Assembly: GCA_028289425.1 (NCBI GenBank)
Contig: JANQPL010000004.1
Location: forward strand, 310,001-374,000
From: Alphaproteobacteria bacterium
GTDB taxonomy: Bacteria; Pseudomonadota; Alphaproteobacteria; JANQMY01
Length of the DNA stretch: 64,000 nt
Direction of reading: 5' to 3'
The translations under genes were made by a program, and so were the position numbers. The notes under the pieces were generated by a model, which saw nothing but the letters and a program-made list of their open reading frames with translations, had not been told where the DNA came from and made no database searches. This document shows, in pieces, positions 57,004-64,000 of this stretch; the stretch's first letter is position 1; each line of letters opens with the position of its first letter.

Positions 57004-57870
57004 ATGAAAACCAGTGTCTTTTCAACCTTCATGTCGCCGCTGGCCACGCCGGAGATGATCGCCGATTTCGGGCGGCGTGCGGAAGACGCAGGGATCCACG
57101 CCCTGTGGCTGGGCGAACATGTGGTGCTGTTCGACGAAATGGAATTCGGCTATCCCGGTTCGGCCGATGGCCGCATTCCAACACCCCCAGGCGGTGGACT
57201 TTTGGACACCGTTTCCACCTTCGGCTTTCTCGCAGGACAAACCAAGTCATTGCGCTTCGGCACCGGCATCTGCCTGATTTCGCAACGCAATCCGGTCTAC
57301 ACCGCAAAGGAATTCGCCACGCTCGATTGGTTGACCAATGGCCGCATGGATTTCGGTGTGGGTGTGGGCTGGTGCAAGGAAGAGGTGATTGCCTGCGGCT
57401 ACACCTGGGAAGACCGCGGCACCCGCAGCGATGAGTTCCTTGCACTGACGAAAAGCTTTTGGACCGACCCGGTGACGAACTTCGAGGGCAAATATTTCTC
57501 GGTCAAAGGCGCCCGAATGGACCCCAAGCCTGTGCAGAAGCCCCATGTGCCGATCATCGTGGGCGGACATACCAAAGCAGGCTTGCGCCGCGCCGCACGC
57601 TATGGCTCGGGCTGGTACGGCTTCAATCTTGATCCGGAAACCACCAAGGACCTGTTGAGCGGTTTGGACGACGCCCTGGCGACAGAGGGCCGGACGCGCG
57701 ATGGCTTCTCCATTATCATCACACCGCCCTTCAATGCCGCCGAAGAGGCTGCGCGCGCCTATGCGGATCTGGGCGTGGATCAGGTGGTATGGCAGCTTGG
57801 CAGCCAAAAGCCCGAAAAGATCGCCCAGCGATTGGGCCAATTGGAGGAGATCGCCAAAATCGCGGCTTGA
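57004..57870 (+). CDS. LLM-class flavin-dependent oxidoreductase
   Basis: 288-residue luciferase-like monooxygenase-fold protein. Features are WLGEHVVLFDE, LRFGTGICLISQRNPVYTAKEFATLD (core RFGTGICLISQRNP), GVGVGWCKEE and IIVGGHTKAGLRRAARYG. The subfamily resembles TIGR03619-type probable F420-dependent enzymes, although FMN is equally possible in this group. ATG 57004 follows GAGAGGAAA. Followed after 58 bases by a cupin gene preceded by its own dyad. Confidence 0.85.
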   Translation: MKTSVFSTFMSPLATPEMIADFGRRAEDAGIHALWLGEHVVLFDEMEFGYPGSADGRIPTPPGGGLLDTVSTFGFLAGQTKSLRFGTGICLISQRNPVYTAKEFATLDWLTNGRMDFGVGVGWCKEEVIACGYTWEDRGTRSDEFLALTKSFWTDPVTNFEGKYFSVKGARMDPKPVQKPHVPIIVGGHTKAGLRRAARYGSGWYGFNLDPETTKDLLSGLDDALATEGRTRDGFSIIITPPFNAAEEAARAYADLGVDQVVWQLGSQKPEKIAQRLGQLEEIAKIAA

Positions 57871-57882
57871 ACGGCATATTTA

Positions 57883-57913
57883 TTTATAATACGTTTCGTA
57901 ACGTAATTATAAA
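57883..57913 (+). promoter_or_regulatory. Near-perfect 31-bp dyad before the cupin gene
   Basis: TTTATAAT ACGTT TCGT AACGT A ATTATAAA: 13 paired positions with one extra A. It lies 16 bases before the cupin ATG and contains the only AT-rich promoter-like sequence in the spacer. Symmetry suggests an operator for a regulator not encoded next door. Confidence 0.55.
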
Positions 57914-57928
57914 GCTAGGAGAAAAACC

Positions 57929-58333
57929 ATGGCCATTGCTCCCGGTCCCCATAATCTTGATGCGATCCGGCCCATTTTGGGCCCCAAGGGCGACGCCCTC
58001 TTGAAGAAGGTCACGCCGGATTTCTACGAAACCTTGGGCAAGGATGTTCCTGATTTTCAGGGGCATATCCTGATCCAGCATTTCGAGTTCAGCGACCCCT
58101 GGCCCACTTGGGAGGTCCACCCTGTGGGTGATGAGTTCGTCTATCTCATTTCCGGTGATGTGGATTTTGTTCTCTGGGAGAACGGCCGGGAAAAAACCGT
58201 GCGCGTTAATGAGCCGGGCAGCTATGTGATGGTGCCCATGAACACCTGGCACACGGCCCGTCCGCGCAATAAAACCACAATGCTGTTTGTCACGCCCGGT
58301 GAAGGCACGCTCAACGCGGAGAAACCCCAATAG
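57929..58333 (+). CDS. Cupin domain protein
   Basis: 134-residue small cupin. The barrel runs from IQHFEFSDPWPTWEVHPVGDEFVYLISGD (motif core HPVGDEFVYLISGD) to VPMNTWHTARP. One of the usual two His in motif 1 is replaced (TWEVHPVGDE), so metal binding is uncertain. Preceded by AGGAG at six bases. The putative operator upstream suggests separate control from the LLM oxidoreductase. Confidence 0.75.
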   Translation: MAIAPGPHNLDAIRPILGPKGDALLKKVTPDFYETLGKDVPDFQGHILIQHFEFSDPWPTWEVHPVGDEFVYLISGDVDFVLWENGREKTVRVNEPGSYVMVPMNTWHTARPRNKTTMLFVTPGEGTLNAEKPQ

Positions 58334-58366
58334 CCTAAAGAGCAGCCGAGTTTTGCGGTCGGATCT

Positions 58367-59776
58367 TCAACACGCGCCGGCAATCGCCGGCCATTTTTCC
58401 TGCCAGGGACAGGCCAGCTCCAGCTGCCCCGCTACATGAAGCAGCAGATCGTCCCGCCCCATGGCGCCGACAATCTGAACGCCCACCGGCAGTCCGTCTT
58501 CTGTCCAATGGACAGGCACCGACAAAGCCGGCTGACCGGTCACGCTGAACGGCACCGTGAACACGCCGGAATGAAACGCCGCCGGGCTTGGCTCCCCTAA
58601 CGGCCAAGGCGGTTGACGCAATGTGGGCGTGACCAGCAAGTCGAAGCCATCGCTCCACCATTGGGGGATCGGGCGGACCGCATGGCGGATCACGTCGATG
58701 GCTTCCGTCCAATCGCTGGGGGTGCACCGTTTGGCATCTTCCGCTTCGGACAAAAGCTGGATATCCAGATCATTTTGTTTCAACGGCCTGCGCAGCCGGT
58801 CTTCGATCCACTTCACTTGAGCGGACCGGGACACCACGGAAATCACATCAAGGGCTGGTGCGATGGGCCCGAACAGATTGTCGAGCGCTTTTGGGTAGGC
58901 TTCGGAGACGTTGTGGCCGAGTTGTTCCAGCGCCTGCCCGGTCTTCTTCACCGCATCGATGCAGGCGCCGTCGAGCGCCAGCGGCAGGAACGGGTCGTGC
59001 ATCAGTAAGCCGACCCGCAGCGGCCTTATAGGGTCGTGCAGACTTTTCAGGAACTCCATCCCGGAGCTGCCATTGGCCGTCACATCCAGGATCGACGCCA
59101 AATCGCGCACTGTCCGTGCCAGGATGAAATCGGTCCACAGCTCAAGGTCGTCGGGCGCGCCCGCAGGACTGACCGATGGCACGCGGCCCCGGGACGGCTT
59201 AAGCGTCAACACACCGCAAGAGCTTGCCGGATAACGCAAGGACCCGGTCTCGTCGGAGCCATGGGCGATGGACACCATGCCCGCCGCCACGGCCGCCGCC
59301 GACCCGCCGCTGGACCCGCCCGAGGTGCGGGTCAAATCCCACGGATTACGGGTGGGACCGAAGGCGTGCGGCTCGGTGGTGATGCCGGAACACAGCTCCG
59401 GCACGTTCGATTTACCCAAAACGATGAAGCCCGCCCGCTCCAGCCGGGACACAAATTCCGTGGTGCAATCGGACCGAAACCCCGCATCCTTCAGGGCGGG
59501 TGTGCCCAAAAAATGGGGCGTTCCTTCGATTTGCTGACCCGAATCCTTTACCAGGATCGGCACACCGGCAAATTCAGCCTCCATCTCTATATGAGCCGCT
59601 TGTATGCGCGCCCGATCGAACAATTCGATCGTGACCGCATTGACGTCCGGGTTGAGCTTTTCAATGCGTTCCAGCAGATGGTCCACCAGCTCGACCGGCG
59701 AGATGCTCCCTTCCCGCAACAGGGCTGCTTGGCCGAACGCATCCAACTGCCATAATGAGTCCGTAACTTGCGACAA
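58367..59776 (-). CDS. Amidase (amidase signature family)
   Basis: 469 residues. Ser-cisSer-Lys triad: K77 in PILVKDSGQ, cis-serine in [16 protein letters not shown] (151-166) and nucleophile S179 in [13 protein letters not shown]. Family includes aryl-amide and acylamide hydrolases as well as GatA; the standalone setting, absence of gatB/gatC and divergent C-terminus argue against GatA. Starts 18 bases downstream of the glutamate dehydrogenase stop. Confidence 0.88.
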   Translation of the reverse strand: MSQVTDSLWQLDAFGQAALLREGSISPVELVDHLLERIEKLNPDVNAVTIELFDRARIQAAHIEMEAEFAGVPILVKDSGQQIEGTPHFLGTPALKDAGFRSDCTTEFVSRLERAGFIVLGKSNVPELCSGITTEPHAFGPTRNPWDLTRTSGGSSGGSAAAVAAGMVSIAHGSDETGSLRYPASSCGVLTLKPSRGRVPSVSPAGAPDDLELWTDFILARTVRDLASILDVTANGSSGMEFLKSLHDPIRPLRVGLLMHDPFLPLALDGACIDAVKKTGQALEQLGHNVSEAYPKALDNLFGPIAPALDVISVVSRSAQVKWIEDRLRRPLKQNDLDIQLLSEAEDAKRCTPSDWTEAIDVIRHAVRPIPQWWSDGFDLLVTPTLRQPPWPLGEPSPAAFHSGVFTVPFSVTGQPALSVPVHWTEDGLPVGVQIVGAMGRDDLLLHVAGQLELACPWQEKWPAIAGAC

Positions 59777-59794
59777 GTCTGAGGGCGACCTTTC

Positions 59795-62700
59795 CTATGA
59801 CGATGTGAGGCGGCGCATCTGGCTGGCCGCGACGCTGATTTTCGCCATATTAAGCCCCCCAGCTTCCAGGTCACCAATCATCTCGCGCAAACTTTGGACG
59901 GCGTTGCCAGCCCCCGCCGCCCATTCTTCGATGGCCGACACACCCACGGTCCCGGAGGTTTCACGCAGCACCTGGGCCGTCAGCACTCGTTGCTGTACCG
60001 CCAGATCATCCATAGTGCGGGCGAGCGCCAGGCGTTCCCAATGGTCTTCGAGGCCAATGGTGTCGGCCGACGCTTTCAAACGGTCGAAGCCGAGATAAGC
60101 GCCCATGGAGAAATGGGTGCAGGCCACGTCGCCAATGCTGCGCCCCGCCTGTTGGGCGACCAGAATGATGTCCGGTGCCGCGGAAAGCGGCTCAAGACAG
60201 GCAACCCGATAGGCCAGATCTTCCGGCGCTCCGCCGTCAATCAGGCGGATTTGGCGCGCCGTTGTCCGTTCTTTCTGAAAGTCGGAAATATGATTAAACA
60301 GCTCGTCCCGCAGGCCGGCGATGCCCGGCCCGAACACCTCGATGGTTTTCTCGATCGCCAAAGGCTGCGGGCCATTCTGCAGGAACCACATGGATTGGCG
60401 CCGCAGCAACGTTTTGCAGTAGAGGTGCAGGGTGGTCTGCACATCCGCCGGGGCCTTGTTGTCCAACGCATTGATCTCGTCATAGAGCTTGTCGAGACCA
60501 TAGGCGTTGCGGACGATCATGTAGGCCCGCACCGTATCTTCGGCACTGGCCCCAGTCTCGTCATTCATCCGAGTAATGAACGTGCTGCCGCCGGTGTTGA
60601 CCACAATGTTGGACAGTTCGGTGGCAATGATCTCGCGGCGGAGCTGGTGATTAGCAATCTCGTTCGCGTAAGGCTCACGTAACGCGTCGGGGAAGTACAG
60701 AGACAAGTCGCTCATGAATTGAGGATCGTCCGGCACGCTACTCGTCAGCAACGCGCTGTAAAGCGTGTTCTTGGAATAGGCCATCAGAACCGCCATTTCG
60801 GGGCGCGTCAGCCCCACACCGGCACGTTCGATTTCGCCCAAGGTCTCGTCATCCGGCAGGAATTCCACCGCCCGATCCAAATGGCCGGCGCGCTCCAACG
60901 CCTTCATGAGGCGTGTCTGAACCCCCACATCCGCCGGTGCCGTCGCCTGGCTGACCGTCAGCGCCAGCGTCTGCCGGTAATTGTTTTTGAGCACCAGCGC
61001 CGAGACATCGTCATCCATGGATTCCAGCAGCACATTTCGCGCCTCCATGTCCATGTGTCCGGTGCTCACAAGGCCGTTGAGCAGGATCTTGATGTTGACC
61101 TCGTGATCCGAACAGTCAACGCCGGCCGCATTGTCGATGGCATCCGTGTTGATGCGCCCGCCGGCCTTCGCATATTCGATGCGGCCGCGTTGGGTGGCCC
61201 CCAGATTGGCCCCTTCGCCGATGACTTTGGCGCGCACCTCTTCGCCATTCACCCGCAACGCTTCGTTGGCTTTGTCACCAACGGAGTCATTCGGTTCTTC
61301 CGATGATTTGATATAGGTGCCAATGCCGCCGAACCACAGCAAATCCACCTGCGATTTGATCAGCGCCTTGATCAGTTCGTTTGGCGTCACGTCAGATTTC
61401 TGAATGCCGGTAATCTTCTTTATCTCATCCGTCAGCGGCACGGATTTGGCGCTGCGCCGGAAGACCCCGCCTCCCTGAGAGATCAGCGATTTGTCATAAT
61501 CCTGCCACGTCGCGCGGGGCAACTCGAACAGGCGTTTTCGTTCCGCATACCCCCGGGCGGGATCGGGATCTGGATCGATGAAGATGTCCCGGTGATCGAA
61601 GGCCGCCACAAGTTTGATTTGGTCAGACAGCAGCATGCCGTTGCCGAAGACGTCGCCGGACATGTCCCCCACACCGACCACGGTGAAGGGCATGGTTTGG
61701 GTGTCAATCCCCATCTCGCGGAAATGGCGCTTCACCGCCTCCCACGCGCCTTTGGCGGTAATGCCCATTTTCTTGTGGTCATAGCCGTTGGAGCCGCCCG
61801 AGGCGAAGGCATCGCCCAACCAGAAGCCCCGGTCGACCGCGACCCCATTGGCAATGTCCGAAAAGGTAGCGGTGCCTTTATCGGCCGCCACCACCAGATA
61901 GGGGTCGTCCTCGTCGTGGCGCACCACATCGATTGGCGGCACAACATTGCCATCGACAATATTGTCCGTGACATCGAGCAACCCGCCGATGAACATCTTG
62001 TAGCAGGCGATGGCTTCTTTCTGCAGCACCTCCCGGTCATCGGTGGCCGGCAATCGCTTGGGCACAAAACCACCCTTGGAGCCCACGGGCACAATGACAC
62101 TGTTCTTGACCTGTTGCGCTTTCACCAGACCCAAGATCTCGGTACGGAAATCCTCTGGCCGGTCGGACCAGCGCAAGCCCCCGCGCGCAACTTTACCGAA
62201 CCGCAAGTGCACGCCTTCGACCCGCGGGGCGTAGACGAACACTTCCACATATGGCCGCGGTAGCGGCATATCGGCGATGGCGTTACTGTCGATCTTGAAC
62301 GCCACATAGTCTTTAGGCTGACCGCTTTCGTCCATCTGATAGAAGTTTGTGCGCAGCGTGCTTTCGATCACATTCAGAAAACTGCGCAGGATGCGATCTT
62401 CATCAAGGCTTTCCACCCGGTCCAATTCGGTTTGAACCGCATTGCGCACGGAGCTAATGCACGTATCGCGGTCGCCGATATCAGGCGCAAAGCGAGCGGC
62501 GAACAGCGCCGTCAAAAGCTTGGCGGCATGGGGGTGCCGCTGCAGCGTTGCCACCAGATAATGCTGCGAATAGGCGACGCCAATCTGCCGCAGATACTTT
62601 GCAACGCCGCGCAGGATGACCACATCCCGCCAAGGCATGGCTTCGGCGACCACCAGTGCATTGAAGCCGTCGGCCTCGGCGCGGCCTTGCCACACGGCCA

Positions 62701-64000
62701 AGAAAGTTTCTTCGAAGGTGTCCTGAATGCGGTCGAGATCAAGGCTCGTTTGGTTCTTGAGCTCGAACCGGAACGTATGAAGGGAGACGGGGGACGCCAA
62801 ACGGATGGGATAGGACTGTTCGTCGAGAACCTTGAGGCCCATATCCTCCAGGATCGGCAGATAGTCGCTCAAGACCAGCAAGGGTCCCACATGGTACAGG
62901 CGCAATCTGAACACTTCCGGCTCGTCCACCGAGCGGTGATGCAGTCGGGCGCCAATATCCCCATCGCCCTCCAAGGTCTCGATCTTGATGATGTCGTCGA
63001 CGGCACCGTCGGGCTCGATCCCCTCTCGATAGGCCGCGTTGAAAGCGTTGCCATATTTGGAGAATAGTGTCCGTGCGGTATCCGGATCGAAGCGTTCGGC
63101 CAACGCTTGACGCAATCGGTCTTGCCATGAGCGCGCGGCCTCCACAATCAGGGCTTCCACGTGGGCGCGGTCGGGCATGACGTCCAGCATGGGATCGCGC
63201 GAAATGGTGAAATAGATGCGGGCCAGCGGCTCGTCCGTAAAGCGCGGATAGAACGACAGCAAGCGTCCGCCATAGGTGTCGCACAAAATGTCGCCGATCT
63301 TGAGACGTAGCTCAGTGGCGTAACGGTCACGCGGCACGTATACGATTGCGGAAACGAACCGATCGAACTGATCGCGCCGTACAAAGAGTTTTGTCTGGGG
63401 GCGTTCCTCCAGGTTCAACATACCAAGGGCCGTGTCGTATAATTCGGCTTCCGACACTTGGAACAGCTCGTCCCGCGGATAATTCTCAAGAATGTTGAGG
63501 AGCGCCTTGCCGTCATGGCTCGCAGGGCTGAAGCCCGCTTTGACCAGCGTGTTGGAGACTTTGCGGCGCAAAAGCGGAATATCCAGCGGGCTGCGGTTAT
63601 ACGCTGCCGAGGTGAAGAGCCCCACAAACCGGCGCTCGCCGATCACGCGCCCCGCATCGTCGAATTTCTTGATGCCCACATAGTCCATATAGACCGGCCG
63701 GTGCACGGTCGACTTGGCATTGGCCTTTGCGATCACCAGCGGATAGGGCGACAGCATGTGATCGATAAGATCCTTGCGTGTGATGGTGCCCTGATCGTCG
63801 CGCCAAACCACGCGCTTGTGAGTGTCATGCAAAAGGCCCAAACCACTTTCGGCAATTGGTGCGAAGTAAGGTCCATCGGCGCCCTCACGCACTTCGTAGT
63901 CGCGGCAGCCAAGGAACGTAAAGTGATTGGCCCGAAGCCAGTTCAGAAAGTCGACGACTTCATTCAATTCAATCCCATCCAGCGCCGTCTCCGACCGTAC
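59795..64000 (-). CDS. gdhB: NAD-specific glutamate dehydrogenase, large type (partial)
   Basis: The frame continues past the right edge; 1,401 residues of an enzyme of about 1,600 are present, missing the N-terminal end. Oxidatively deaminates glutamate to 2-oxoglutarate. Substrate-binding region FGKVARGGLRWSDRPEDFR is followed by PVGSKGGFVPKRLP with the catalytic lysine. NAD region and long helical flanking domains fit the GDH-180 class. Its 2-oxoglutarate product feeds the odh operon elsewhere in this window. Confidence 0.95.
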   Translation of the reverse strand, partial: VRSETALDGIELNEVVDFLNWLRANHFTFLGCRDYEVREGADGPYFAPIAESGLGLLHDTHKRVVWRDDQGTITRKDLIDHMLSPYPLVIAKANAKSTVHRPVYMDYVGIKKFDDAGRVIGERRFVGLFTSAAYNRSPLDIPLLRRKVSNTLVKAGFSPASHDGKALLNILENYPRDELFQVSEAELYDTALGMLNLEERPQTKLFVRRDQFDRFVSAIVYVPRDRYATELRLKIGDILCDTYGGRLLSFYPRFTDEPLARIYFTISRDPMLDVMPDRAHVEALIVEAARSWQDRLRQALAERFDPDTARTLFSKYGNAFNAAYREGIEPDGAVDDIIKIETLEGDGDIGARLHHRSVDEPEVFRLRLYHVGPLLVLSDYLPILEDMGLKVLDEQSYPIRLASPVSLHTFRFELKNQTSLDLDRIQDTFEETFLAVWQGRAEADGFNALVVAEAMPWRDVVILRGVAKYLRQIGVAYSQHYLVATLQRHPHAAKLLTALFAARFAPDIGDRDTCISSVRNAVQTELDRVESLDEDRILRSFLNVIESTLRTNFYQMDESGQPKDYVAFKIDSNAIADMPLPRPYVEVFVYAPRVEGVHLRFGKVARGGLRWSDRPEDFRTEILGLVKAQQVKNSVIVPVGSKGGFVPKRLPATDDREVLQKEAIACYKMFIGGLLDVTDNIVDGNVVPPIDVVRHDEDDPYLVVAADKGTATFSDIANGVAVDRGFWLGDAFASGGSNGYDHKKMGITAKGAWEAVKRHFREMGIDTQTMPFTVVGVGDMSGDVFGNGMLLSDQIKLVAAFDHRDIFIDPDPDPARGYAERKRLFELPRATWQDYDKSLISQGGGVFRRSAKSVPLTDEIKKITGIQKSDVTPNELIKALIKSQVDLLWFGGIGTYIKSSEEPNDSVGDKANEALRVNGEEVRAKVIGEGANLGATQRGRIEYAKAGGRINTDAIDNAAGVDCSDHEVNIKILLNGLVSTGHMDMEARNVLLESMDDDVSALVLKNNYRQTLALTVSQATAPADVGVQTRLMKALERAGHLDRAVEFLPDDETLGEIERAGVGLTRPEMAVLMAYSKNTLYSALLTSSVPDDPQFMSDLSLYFPDALREPYANEIANHQLRREIIATELSNIVVNTGGSTFITRMNDETGASAEDTVRAYMIVRNAYGLDKLYDEINALDNKAPADVQTTLHLYCKTLLRRQSMWFLQNGPQPLAIEKTIEVFGPGIAGLRDELFNHISDFQKERTTARQIRLIDGGAPEDLAYRVACLEPLSAAPDIILVAQQAGRSIGDVACTHFSMGAYLGFDRLKASADTIGLEDHWERLALARTMDDLAVQQRVLTAQVLRETSGTVGVSAIEEWAAGAGNAVQSLREMIGDLEAGGLNMAKISVAASQMRRLTSS

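Noticed and set aside
61592-62263. + strand open frame opposite glutamate dehydrogenase
   Set aside because: Antisense shadow of the large dehydrogenase frame.

Overview
The window is a gene-dense, GC-rich bacterial chromosome segment whose markers point to Alphaproteobacteria. These are a complete mdh-sucC-sucD-odhA-odhB-lpdA block, a hemC-hemD-Mic60-HemY block, an SDHAF4/DUF1674 protein, the very large NAD-dependent glutamate dehydrogenase, and the gene orders priA/fsa/DUF484/xerC and rsmB/rpe/heparinase/purH. The order within the class cannot be fixed from sequence alone. I saw no rRNA, tRNA or CRISPR array and no intact transposase.

Layout. 1-7.1 kb: priA (cut by the left edge), divergent fsa and DUF484, then a reverse-strand block (tRNA 2-selenouridine synthase, unknown secreted protein, and a mobile mystery protein A/Fic pair), then xerC. 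7.1-9.2 kb: a membrane protein and a beta-propeller protein. 9.2-18.5 kb: a reverse-strand TCA-cycle operon (mdh, sucC, sucD, odhA, odhB, lpdA) with hairpin repeats between odhA/odhB and odhB/lpdA. 18.9-20.7 kb: an unknown exported protein convergent with zapE. 21.1-24.4 kb: TetR regulator, operator-promoter, flavin-fold protein, four-helix membrane protein and MFS symporter. 24.4-30.6 kb: hemY, Mic60-like gene, hemD and hemC (reverse), divergent from tsaD.

30.6-38.0 kb is an accessory stretch separating tsaD from gpsA, two genes I would expect to be neighbours. It holds an ABM-domain protein, DUF4345, ttcA, a double glyoxalase-fold protein, a MaoC-like protein, a fatty acid desaturase divergent from a PaaX-like regulator, a 50-residue membrane protein and a TetR regulator with a 26-bp palindrome. 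38.0-45.1 kb: gpsA, YciI, EVE, creatininase-like protein, acs, SDHAF4-like protein, htpX and a nitrilase-family protein. 45.3-56.2 kb: rsmB, rpe, heparinase II/III, a second inserted block (TetR, cupin, methyltransferase, glycosyltransferase, CapD-like dehydratase), then purH. 56.3-64 kb: retropepsin-like protease, LLM oxidoreductase, cupin, amidase and the large glutamate dehydrogenase (cut by the right edge).

How it works together. The core is central carbon and cofactor metabolism (2-oxoglutarate to oxaloacetate, acetate activation, glutamate deamination, tetrapyrrole synthesis) plus tRNA/rRNA modification (MnmH, TtcA, TsaD, RsmB). Between these conserved blocks sit accessory modules, each with a local regulator and a dyad that could be its operator. 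The least explained are the Fic/mobile-mystery pair, the TetR-flavin-fold-membrane protein-MFS operon, and the TetR/50-residue membrane protein pair with its palindrome.
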